From NCBI GenBank assembly GCA_013398015.1, contig VZRR01002168.1, positions 209,301 through 273,300 on the forward strand: a stretch of 64,000 bases of DNA, read 5' to 3'. Shown here piece by piece: positions 38,695-49,044 of the stretch. Position numbers and translations under genes: made by a program. The notes under the pieces were generated by a model. That model ran no database searches and was not told the origin of the DNA. It saw nothing but the letters and a program-made list of their open reading frames with translations. Every line of letters starts with the position of its first letter. Positions within the stretch are counted from its first letter, which is position 1. The DNA comes from Oreocharis arfaki (taxonomy: Eukaryota > Chordata > Aves > Passeriformes > Paramythiidae).

Positions 38695-40899
38695 CTTAGC
38701 TGACACAGTGCAGTTCATAACTTCAGATGAATGTATGAAGCAAAGCATTCAGGTCACTATTCCTTCCTCAATAAGAAGGAGATGGAATCAAAGAAGGCAA
38801 GTGTTACAGCATGGAAAGTAGCATGTTAGTGGGAAGAGAATAAACCCCCAAGAAAACATAAGGAAAAGAAAAAGAACTAAGAGAAATCAGAAAGTACAAT
38901 TAGAAAATTTCAATCTAGTAAACTAAGTTAGTGAGGCCAGGAGAGGGGAAAATTTGAATCCAGGTCCAGTACTGGCATACGTTCATCTAATGCTTCTGCT
39001 GCAGAACATCGCATAAGAAAACTGTGATTTTTTTAAGGCTTCTTAAGTGATGTGTGTGCACATTCTTGTGACTTTTATTTGGAGTTGAATGTTTGAATTT
39101 CCCCCAATGGAACTGAAAATCCTGCTCAAAGGACTCTGCTATCCAGACAGGCCAAGGAGCTCATGTGGTAACGTAATGCTACATAGATACGGCTGGTAAG
39201 AAGGAGGAGTAGCAGAAACACTAATTTCGGGTGGAGGGAGGGAGTGTCCTTCTGAATTTTGTAGAAATACCTCTTTCACCTCAAGTACTACACTGGATAC
39301 TCCAAACTTAGTAGAGGTTTAGGCCATCAGAAGTTAAATGTTGACATATATATATATATATGTATACATAGACACAGAACTAGCATGTATTTTCTTCCCA
39401 TTTACCGTTTCTTTCGTATTGGGTAGACAAAGATGTCAATGAACACACCACTTCTAATCTAATTTTAAAGTACGTCAAGCTCCTGGAAAGAGAAAAAATA
39501 CAAGATATTTCTCTGACGAAAGTTTTGGAAAGTCACGTTGCAAGCTTTCTCCGCATAGTCACACATTGTGCAGGGCGCAGAAAGTTCTGTCACAAAGTTT
39601 CATTCCTGTTGTGCTGATAAGACTTGAACATATCACCTGGTGATTCCACCTTTTGTCCAGATGAATAGCATGTCTGTGAAAGTCCTTTGCTTTTGTACTA
39701 TGCATGTAGTACATAGGTTGAAAATCACTGAATTTACATCATGTATGTGCCTGAACTGACCATTTGTGGTTGCGCACGCCCTGCCCAGGAGAAGGAAGTA
39801 GCTACCAACCCTTACAAATGAAGAGCAATATGCTCTTTTCCCTACCGCCTTTGAGATCTTTCTTCCAAGAGATATAGCTCAGCAGGGACTGATTGCTTTC
39901 CCCTTCGCTTTTCTACATTTACAAAACATAAATTAATACAGACCACATTAATGCACAGTTCTACTAGATCCATAACAAAGCCTGGAATTCCCTCCAAGAC
40001 AAGCACCAATGCTTTATTTCAGATTATTGTAGATCATGACTGGCCTATTTTGACTAATGAGATGTGGTACTGGATATGACCTTTGACTGGACAGAGTCAG
40101 ATGTTCAGATGTTTAGATTGACTTCTGCTGCAGTTGGCTCTGTTTGCAGCAAGAACCAACACTGCTGCCAGCTTCTGTGGAAAATGCTTTCCTCTTTTGT
40201 GCTTCCGTGGTCCTCAAAAGCTGCTGTTCCCGCTGCCAAAAGGTGAGACCATGCGAAAGAGTATGATCCAAATGATGAAGTGCAATAAGTTGCTTTTAGA
40301 AAAGTGGCAATAAAACTGATAAACAAGACTCAACCCAACAACGCAAACATTTGGTTTTCAACTCTGTCTGATTTCCAGCTTCCAGAAGTCCCACACATTC
40401 TACCAACATTGCTTAGTGCTCAGGATCTCTGGAAATAACTACAGAATTTCAGTTTTCTTCTCTAGGGACATAATTTGTTTGCTATAGTATAGTTTACTAT
40501 ATATATTTAGTTTGCTATAATATGCTTGCAAGTCCAAAATAACTTCCTAAAACCACAGAGTCTGTAGTTAGAGGCAGAGGTCTTAGCTAATCCTTAGAGT
40601 CCAAGAAGTACTGTAAGACTGAGTAGACAAGTCTTCACGTTCACTGTGTGATAAGGCCTCTAAGGACTGCTCTATATTCGTGAATGTCACAAGCAGAGAC
40701 AGCACGGAGAAGAGACTGAGTGTGTATGAACTCTGAACTCTAATATGGATTGTGATAATGATAAGTATATAGGAGGCCTTTTTACTAATGCAGGGATTAA
40801 ACAGGATGAGTGCTTGTGAGTGTAAGGTCCATGTTTACCCCAAAAGAGTGACTCATCACAGCTACACCGAGTGGAACACTGAACTTGTTCTGGTTTTAG
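38695..40899. other. Noncoding stretch with one AT microsatellite
   Basis: There is no recognised gene. An (AT)8 tract is at 39346-39361. Frames are at most 73 codons. Confidence 0.5.
39346..39361. repeat. (AT)8 microsatellite
   Basis: Eight AT units are readable directly, followed by an alternating gtatacata extension. Confidence 0.9.
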
Positions 40900-40971
40900 G
40901 GGTTTGTTGGGGTTTTTTTGGTTGTTGTTGTTTGTTTGTTTTGGTTTGTTTTGGTTTGTTTTTATTTTAAT
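40900..40971. repeat. G/T-rich low-complexity tract (TTG/TTTG type)
   Basis: About 70 bp of TTG, TTTG and GGTTTT units on the + strand. The minus-strand frame at 40687-40983 is Asn/Gln/Lys/Pro-rich because it reads this tract and is not a gene. Confidence 0.85.
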
Positions 40972-42547
40972 TTGTCTAATCATAACCTAATTAAATCAGT
41001 TTCAGAAAGCTACTTACAGTTTGTCTAACAAGCTCTCAGGCTCTGGAGACTGTGTTTCATAATGAGTGAGCTTCAAGGTATTTAATATAGTACATCAAAT
41101 AAGCAAGGGCTTTTTGAATCTGACAACTAACTATTTGGGCATTTCAAGCCATCTCTGAGATTGCGTCCTGGGGTTGCAGAGACCTGGCTCAAGGCTTTTC
41201 TGAAACTAAGCAAAATTCAGCTGTTCAAGACCTCAGGACTCACGTGGGACCAGGCTGCTCCTTCTGCTGGAAAATGAGAAAAGTAGGGCTGAGAAGTGGA
41301 GTCCTGGGAGACAGTTGGGTGGGAATGGGCTTGTCTTTATTCCTGCCACCAGGGAGGCGATTGGAGTTACCCAGCACCACACAAACCCAGCCTGTCCCAC
41401 ATATATAACCTCATTCTCCAAAGCCCAGGCATGAACAAACCACTGGAAACAGATGTTTTACTGCCTCGGCAGGGTACTGTGCTAGACAGCGGCTGCCTTT
41501 GCCAGTTCCTGAGGCTGGTATTGGGAATGTTACATTTTTCGTGAAAGTTACTTCCCAGTACTTCATTTTCACATAAAGACACAAGATATCCAGTATCTCA
41601 GAAGGTAAGTCTCTTTCTGTTTCTTTTTCAGTGCTTTTGAAGGGACAATGTGCAAACAAGGCACCCAGCTGCAGACCATCACCTACCAAGAGTCCATTGC
41701 ACTGGAACCAAGTGTAAAAAATGGATCTAAAGTGAAAGCTCACAGTTGAAAAATTTGGGGTTCTGTGCAAAAAACCAATGTACAATTTTCAACATAGCAA
41801 ATAGTTTCCACTTGTTCAGTCTCTGCTCTACTTATGGCCATTTGGGACCTGGTATCATTTCTCAGACGTGTATGAGTGGATAGACCCAGTGCCCTAAAGG
41901 AATTCCAGTTAACGACTCCAAGGTCATTACTTTGTGTTCTTCCTATGTAAGCTCTCAAGCGATTTTAGTTGGCTATATTACTCTTTGCTTCCCCTGCTGA
42001 AAACAATCTTGCTGGCAGTGCTGCTTTTCCTCAGTAGAAGTAGCCACATTTCAATGACGGGTGACGTGAGCTCTGCAAATACAGAGTCAAATTCCACGGT
42101 AACGCAAGAGCATGTATTTATGACAGAAATGGATTTGTGCCTGGTTGCGCTGTGGCTGTAGGAGGCTGACAGATGATAAAATTGTCTGGGGTGCAGACAT
42201 TATGAAGTTTTGCTGATGTAGCTATGGTAGGCAAGTTTTATCACAAATCTGTTTAAGGGTCTCGTGCTAAGTCTTTCAAAATACCAGGTATTTACACAAA
42301 TGTATTTCAGAATTCATCCATAAGTTATTTGCCTTTCATCCCTCATTCAGTACATTCTTCCCTCCAAAAACCTGATAGTTCATTATTCTTAAAGCACTAC
42401 TGGCTTTATTAAAAGCTATGGAAAACTGATCATCAATGGTATACTACAAAAACTAGCATTTGATTTGGAGATGAAAGGGCCATACCTGTAGCATTATCAG
42501 TTCTGGCTTGGAGCTAGACTGCTATAAAATGGGTCCTCATAAGTACA

Positions 42548-42549
<2 letters not shown>
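40972..42549. other. Noncoding stretch, nothing recognised
   Basis: Frames to 124 codons on both strands (for example 41411-41785 minus) without recognisable domains. A strong donor-like gaag|gtaagt at 41601-41610 lies only about 27 nt before an acceptor-like ttctttttcag ending at 41631, too close to define an intron. Confidence 0.45.
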
Positions 42550-42586
<37 letters not shown>

Positions 42587-42592
42587 ATGTGT
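42550..42592. repeat. (TG)18 microsatellite
   Basis: Uninterrupted TG dinucleotides from 42550 to 42585, then CATGTG. It is the longest dinucleotide tract in the window, likely polymorphic and with Z-DNA-forming potential. Confidence 0.95.
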
Positions 42593-43180
42593 AATTACCC
42601 AAGTGGAAAAGGAATTTTTGACATGTAAACAACTATTTGTCTCCTGCAGTCTTGAGCACAGACCCATTATCTTATCGTTCATTAGCAGCCTATTGAATTC
42701 ACATAATCAGTAATAGTTTCTGGAAGCTGTTTGGCAAGCAGAGATGGAAATTACTAACTCACAGCTGAGTAAGAGAAAATGGCAAATACACACGTTGTGC
42801 TTGCTCTCTTCCCCCCCTCTTCCTTGGACACTGTAGATTTATTGCCTCACGGTATTCACAGATGATGTTTTCATAGTCACTAATGAGGTCCCAGCAGTTT
42901 TTTAACAATAACAGGACATTACTACTCCTAAGATATATTATGTGTTTTCCCCATTTTTCTCCATTTTAGTTGAATACTCAGAAGTGTGCTAGATGAAAAA
43001 TCTCCTGGTTTATTATTATTATGATTGATAGTCCAGTCATGTGACATAAACGACTGCTGAGGTGTAACTTTTCAATTGCTAACTTGTATAAAATGTAAAA
43101 TACAATATTTTAACATGCTGTTCATCGTTTTGTACATAAAAATGACAAAATACTTGTTTGGTTGTTTTTGTTTCTACTAG

Positions 43181-43309
43181 TGGAAAGGCAACACAGCAAA
43201 GATCAATTTCCAATAATGTTGTGCATTCATTTTTCCTGCCTGCAAGAATCTGGCTGCAGCCAGATACACAGAGATACACAAGATATACAGATATACAGAG
43301 ATACACAAG
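43181..43309 (+). other. Candidate cassette exon, 129 nt (speculative)
   Basis: The block is preceded by a T-rich tract ending tttctactag and followed by aag|gtaaga, so both splice-site consensuses flank it. The length is a multiple of three, and one frame (the phase in which 43180 starts a codon) is open throughout and beyond. That frame has a Cys-containing first half and a repeated Tyr/Ile-Arg-Asp-Thr-Gln pattern in the second half, from a short tandem repeat. Neighbouring exons were not recognised. The sequence matches no family known to me. Confidence 0.15.
43259..43309. repeat. Short imperfect tandem repeat, agatacaca-type
   Basis: About five units of agata(c/t)aca(g/a) with small length variation can be read directly. 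Confidence 0.7.
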
Positions 43310-45600
43310 GTAAGATGAAAATATTTACTGGAAATAGTTACAAATAATTTGCTTGGAGACCTGTGGTCCTTCTATGCTTATTCAACAAAACTGATTCATT
43401 CAGATACTGATTCAGGAAATCACATAAATATTTGCTTTATTTTATGCTCGTGTTTTAGTTATACTAACCTTCAGGTAAGCCTGAGGGTTTTCATTTTCAT
43501 GAATTTGAGCTTTAATGCATAACTCTTCTACAATAATAACTAGGTTTCATTTAAAATAGCTGGTAGCATGCTGCTTTCTGATGTTAGATACAGAAGATTC
43601 TGTCATTTAAGATCGTAATACTTAGAGGCTGTTCAAGACGAAGTCACGTTTAATGTGTGAGTATTTAATAAGCCATAATATGTAAACCTAAGCAAAGCTG
43701 AGTTTAGGAGATCAGCCTCTCATCCACGTAGCTCTCTGCAGTATGAATTTTGCTATCTTCTTTGCTTGTGATTTGAAATCTTGGCTCTAAAATGTGAACC
43801 TAAAGAGTTTTCTGTTAGATGGACACTCGCAGCAAGCACCACTCGTAATACCGAAACTGTCCAGTGTCCCAACTACACCAATATCTACATGCCTAGTGAC
43901 TTCATGGATACGGCACCATGCACACACCTAAAGTCAACCTTGGGTGTAGCCTTTCACAGGTTTGGGACCAAAGAAGCTGCTTGGTGCAGATGAGTAAAGC
44001 CGTGGTCCTGTAGCTGCTATTTTCACAATTAGGTCGTGTACCCTTCAAAACACCTCCCAAGCCTCTTAGGTCTGCACACAGACCTCCTGTGCTCTTCAGA
44101 GAGTACCTGAAACAGAGGACAAAGTCCACACCCACTGAAATCAACAGGAGCTTTGCCAATTCTTTTTTCTGTTTTTTTTTCCTTTTTATTTTAGTAATTC
44201 TCCTTAGTCTAATTTCCTCTCGCCTTCTCTCTTCCCTTTGCAGACGATTTGGAAGGCAAGGCAGTAGGCCAATGGATGAAAGAGGTTGTGGGATAGAGGG
44301 CAAAGTTCCATAACCTGGAAAGCAGAGCAAAGATTTTCTTGGTCTAATTTCTGTCCCTTTTGGTGTAAACTAGATTTTGCCAGGAATTTTAGTTATTTCA
44401 AAATACTCTGTTCTATAATTTTGTTCCTGAGAGATACACGGATGAGGGGCTGCAGCTCTCATTTTGCAAACTTCGATCCTGAGTCTGTAGAGAGATCGTC
44501 ATGGCTAGGCATTTTGTTCTGTTGAAGCTGGATTAGAGGACAGTTAGTTGGATTTTTTGTAAGCATGGACTCTTCAGTCCCATGCTCGTTTTCAGCCAGT
44601 TGCCAAGTTCAGTCAACAAATGGTTCCAATTTTGCCCCACCTCAAATTCTTCTGACACAAATTTTAATGGAAAACTGTTACTTTGAAAACCCAAAAACTC
44701 TGTCAAGGAGCTTAACATTTCATTAACAGATATATTTGCAGCCATTATCAGCAACTTGCTCCTGGCAACACCCCAGGGCGCTCTCCTAGATACAGTGGAA
44801 GCCTGCCCTTTGTAGCTGTTAAAGCTGTAATATTTTCCTTGAAAGTTACTTGTAAGAGTCTTATCCCCAAGCCCCTAGTATCTCCCCCTCTCTTTGAACT
44901 ACTTAGACCATTTCTAGTGACTGAAAAAGAGCCAGTCTTTTAGAGCAAATAACTGAAAAGAGCAGAAATGGGGGAAGAAAATCACAGAAACCTAAGGGAA
45001 AATAATTTTCTTTTTATTTGGAATCATAATGTCTCTATCAAAGTTTTTCTGTTTCCCCTAGGCATTACATTCTCACAGCTCTTGATTATCTCACCTGCCT
45101 GACAGTGTTCAAACACAAAACAGGTTTCCATTCCCATTTTGGAATCATTTTTCTTTTCCATGAGGCTCAGCTACAAAGGGGAAGAGAAGCATTTTGAGCA
45201 TTTGATGATGCTCAAAATTAGGAAAATACCAAGTTGTTTCATGAGTGGCAGAACTAGTGAAGCCTTGTCTTGTACAGAATTGTCTTTGTTCTTCTGCCTA
45301 TCACCCCAAAAATGTGCTCAAGTTACTATGACAGCCCTATCCGATTTACTGTGGCTAGTTCATGTTAATGCGTGGGCTGACTGAGCAGCTCTCTGCAACC
45401 AAAGAAAATGCACAAAAGGTGAATAGAAAATGTTTTCCCCGCTGTGTGGTGAAGGGTGGGAGCAGACAGAGAATTCTTCTCCATCCAGCTGCCAGTTTTC
45501 TTGAGGTTTGTATGCTTCCTACCCCTCTTCTACACAGTCTAGGAAATACGCAGTGGATTCAAAACCTGCTTGATAATTGGTAAAAACTGGCAAATACTAT
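43310..45600. other. Noncoding stretch, no gene recognised
   Basis: It contains a CAG|GTAAGC juxtaposition at about 43471-43479 behind TACTAAC, a repeat motif at 44131-44150, and a strong polypyrimidine-CAG acceptor-like site ending near 44243 with no paired donor. Longest frame 142 codons (43902-44330 minus), unrecognised and partly an antisense reading of the pyrimidine tract. Confidence 0.45.
44118..44160. repeat. Ancient repeat motif, copy B
   Basis: The core at 44131-44150 is 17/20 identical to 28298-28317 and is followed by 'ctttgccaa', which extends the resemblance to old sauropsid repeats with a 'gaaatcaatgggagctttgcca' core. Confidence 0.35.
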
Positions 45601-48600
45601 GATTAAAAAATCTTCATGTTTGTACACATCAATAAAAAAATAGGGATGCAGTTCCAAGCGCCTCAGGTGGCTCTGTCCTTCGCAGACAGTTAAAGTTATC
45701 TTGCCCCCAGCAGAGGCAGAGACTTCTGGTTCCTGCTGAAGTCTCGGCTCTGAGGTGAGAGCAGATGCTGCTGCTGACTCCTTCCAAAACTGCTTGTCCC
45801 ACAGAGGCCAGGGCTTCCTCTGGTTATGAGCTTGTTAGAGGGAAGTGGTGACATGCTGAAGCTTCAAGCACAAAGTGGTAGTGTGGAATCACCCCACAAA
45901 GCATCTGACTTGGAGTGCGGAACAAAGCACCCGGAAAAGCAATGCAATGCAAAAATGTGGATCCATTTCCCTGCCCCTTTTTCGTATGTTCTATAAAAGA
46001 AAAATGTTTTTTCTCATAAAGAAAGCTCCAAATCTCTTCTCTCAGGCAAGTGTTTTGAGGGGATACTTTGGGAGGCAGGTTAAATCATGGCAGGCTGGTC
46101 ATTTGCAGAACTCTTGTAAGGGAAGAGTAAGGGCCTGATGTAAATGTTTTGTTGGAAACAAATCCCTCTAGACCAAGGTGTCTGGGAAGTGTTTGCCACA
46201 GGAGGACATTGTGATGGGCAGAACCTGCCCAGACTGGACCTGGAGGAAAGATGCTTGCATCACTATTTGCATTTTAAATATGAAGGGTATTTGGAGGTGT
46301 ATGTCTTCCCCCACACGCTATGGGGAAGCTGTTCCAGCGAGAAGCTGTTACTGGCAAGGATGTCTCTGTTTCTGGGTGCTGCCTCCCCTTGCTCGTGCTT
46401 TGTGAATTACAGGAGCGGAGACAACACAGTTCATGAGGGACACAGTCCTTCCTTGAAAAGCCCTGCTCCCGCACAGCTTGGTCCATTGGCTGCATTCTGT
46501 GTCTCCCCGGTCTCGTTTCCACTGTGCACAGGCAGAGGTTGCCATCCCATTTTAATGAGAATGGTTTGTTTCCCTTCATGGCATTCCCAGGAACAGCTGC
46601 CACAGCATGATAGTGGGTAGCATCCCTGGTGGGACAGCTGTGGACGTGGCGATTCATCCTGTCCCCATGTTTTCCTCCATTCTGTTTGATCTCCAGTGCT
46701 TATCAGCCTTGGCCAGAGGCAGGGAGATGATAACATCCCCAGGTTTGCTGCAGTACCTGCATGCCTTTACCTGTACCCCACGTGCAGCTGCTTTTATTGG
46801 TTTCTCGAGGCAGCCACAAATGCTGCCTGCTCCAAAATCCTGCTACAAAGCCTGTCACCGACTTCTGAGGAAATTCTTCTTGCCTGGAGATGTGTCAGCC
46901 AGGAAAGTGGCGTGTTGCTAGACAGAATTAATATTTCAGCTGAAGTCAATCAGGCTTTTCCCTAAGAGCAAAGCAATCACAGTTTTCATGTAAGTGCCTA
47001 AAAATGTGTTTCTCTGGGGTAGATGTCCATGCCTGTTTCTGGCAGAGGACTCAGCCAGTCCTCATGGATGCCTGTCATTCCTGGCAGAAGCATGGGGACC
47101 CGCAATGAGAAGGACTCAGTGAAGGACTGGGACACAGATTTGATGGAGAGAGCTCACTCCTTGAGGGACCCTGTGCAAGCAAGTGTCCCCCATCAGCCCC
47201 ACTTCCCCTGTGGGGAAACTGAAGACAGGAAGTAAAGGCTGGATGTTCACAGTGCATTTAAACTTGTATGTCCTGATTTGGAAAGACATGAGGCACCAGC
47301 ACATCCCATTGACTGTGGCTGGTAGTATAAGGCACCTCACGTGTCAGATCCCTTATTTTGGGCCCTAAATTTAGAACCTGAACTCCCAGCAAGGTGAGAA
47401 ATACTAGCCATTTTTATTGCTATGTGCACAGTAAAAGTGTGCAGCCATGTTGCTGCTTGCCTTTCAGGCTATTTGTCCTTTTTTGTCCTTTCAGGCAAAC
47501 TTAATCCTGTCAGAATATTTGTTGTCCTGAATTAGTAACATCAGATGACTGTAATACAGTTCCTAATGTTAGCTACCATCTCTGCTGTCAGACAACACGG
47601 TGTTATAAAAAGCGTCTTAAACGGAACTTCATTTTTCATTTCAGAAGCACATTTTCATCTTCAGAGTGCAACATCATTCTGCTGAAAGCTAGGAAACCTG
47701 CTTTGACTTTCGAGCTGCAGGACAGGCAAAGCATAGTCTTAGACTGAAAGTTTCTCCAAACTATGCTTTTTCTGTTACAGAGTCAATCTCTCTCCAAAGC
47801 TCTTTCTTTTGTTTTAATTGGAACAGAGGAGAAAAGATTAATAAGATTAAAATAGAAGAATAATTTTCTCAGGTCATTTACTTCCTCTCTTTAGTTTTCT
47901 GTAATGATGGAGAACAAGGCAGTTAACTTGTTCTTACTATGAGTACTCAGTACAACGTAGTATTACCTAAGGAAAAATCTTTCATTTCAACTACTCAATT
48001 ATTTTCTAGTTATGTCCGGTTTAAAAGAAAAGGTGAGGCTGACTTAGCTGAGTTTGAAGAATTGAATGTGAATTGACAATTTGCAGATTTGGACACCCCC
48101 GGCCTCCCACACACAAATTCATAAATACAGGGATAATATGATAAATATATCCGCTGATCATTTGAAATGCCAGATAATTTAAAGCTGGTAGAGCTCTGCT
48201 TGGAGAATTTCTTTCCCTGGCTGATTCAATATGTGCTATTACCTAAAGTCCAAACCAGCCTCACACAAAGTCGCTGAAAGCTTTATGTGCTCTGAGAGCA
48301 CACCACACCTAATTGCAGTAGGACATGGTTTCCTCACCCTAAAGAGAGGTTGCGGAGAGTTACAAATACTAGTTCAATTGCCCAATGTATTTTTAATGGA
48401 TTAAGATTAACAAATGATATCTTATTTCTGGCCCCTTCTGGTGTAATGTAATTCTTCCAAAAGCATACTAGATGTTCCAGTTTAGTGAGCCTTCCTCTTC
48501 TCAGTGGACAAATATACATGTTTTTGTTGCTCAAGTCCTTCACATTAACCTTCCAAAAAATAGTTGGAGACGGGACAGCTTTTGTCTTGACTGTATAACC

Positions 48601-48988
48601 TTTGTCCTAACTGAAATACTCAGTTCTAGATTTACTTTCTGATGAGAGGAGTTTTTACAGCCGGGGGGATGGTTTTAAGCAAACTGAATTAAGCAGGGAA
48701 GATGTCAGACCGCCTTCTCAGAACAAGACTGGAGTCTGTCGGGGACTACAGCTTCCTCACAGTGATATCAGCTTTTCATTGCTGTCATCCGTGTTTCTGG
48801 CCAGGGTCACTGGTGTCTCTGTGTGGTTACACCCGGCCTCAACGATCCCAACAGTGGGAGGGAACACCTTTTGTCTTCTTTCTTTTTTTTTCTCCCCTTC
48901 TTTTAAACCTGGCCTTCTTCCACTGGAGTGACCGCTTCAGGCTCCTGCTTCTCGTTGGAAGGGTGGGGTGAATGGCTTCCTCTTCCTC
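45601..48988. other. GC-richer noncoding segment with overlapping open frames
   Basis: From about 45660 to 47350 base composition is more G+C-rich and stop codons thin out on both strands. Frames of 158 codons (46144-46620 plus), 127 (46274-46657 minus), 104 (46607-46921 plus) and 101 (46431-46736 minus) overlap. None shows a domain, signal peptide or repeat I recognise, and coding bias cannot be judged from one genome by eye. 47185-47240 looks like a MIR remnant. Confidence 0.45.
47185..47240 (-). repeat. Possible MIR-like relic, antisense
   Basis: 'cacttcccctgtggggaaac' followed by 'tgaagacaggaagtaaag' resembles the reverse complement of the MIR 3' core (cattttacagatggggaaactgaggcacagagaggttaag). 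Confidence 0.35.
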
Positions 48989-49044
48989 CTCCCTTCCCGT
49001 TCCTTCCCATCCCGTCCCATCCCGTCCCGTCCCGTCCCTTCCCT
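48989..49044 (-). repeat. GGGAN pentamer array with G-quadruplex potential
   Basis: The + strand carries at least eight CCC runs separated by two bases (CCCGT, CCCAT, CCCTT units). The - strand is therefore (GGGAC/GGGAT)n with triple-G runs and two-base loops, well within the canonical G3+N1-7 rule. The complementary strand could form an i-motif. The acidic/Gly-Arg-Asp-rich minus frames here are composition artefacts. Confidence 0.9.

Noticed and set aside
41601..41631. Near-perfect donor gaag|gtaagt closely followed by a pyrimidine-CAG acceptor
   Set aside because: The sites are only about 27 nt apart, too short for a vertebrate intron, and no exon could be defined on either side.
44160..44243. 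Strong polypyrimidine tract ending in CAG
   Set aside because: It looks like an acceptor, but the downstream sequence has no suitable donor or convincing coding frame.
46144..46620. 158-codon open frame
   Set aside because: It overlaps equally long frames on the opposite strand in a G+C-richer patch and has no family resemblance.
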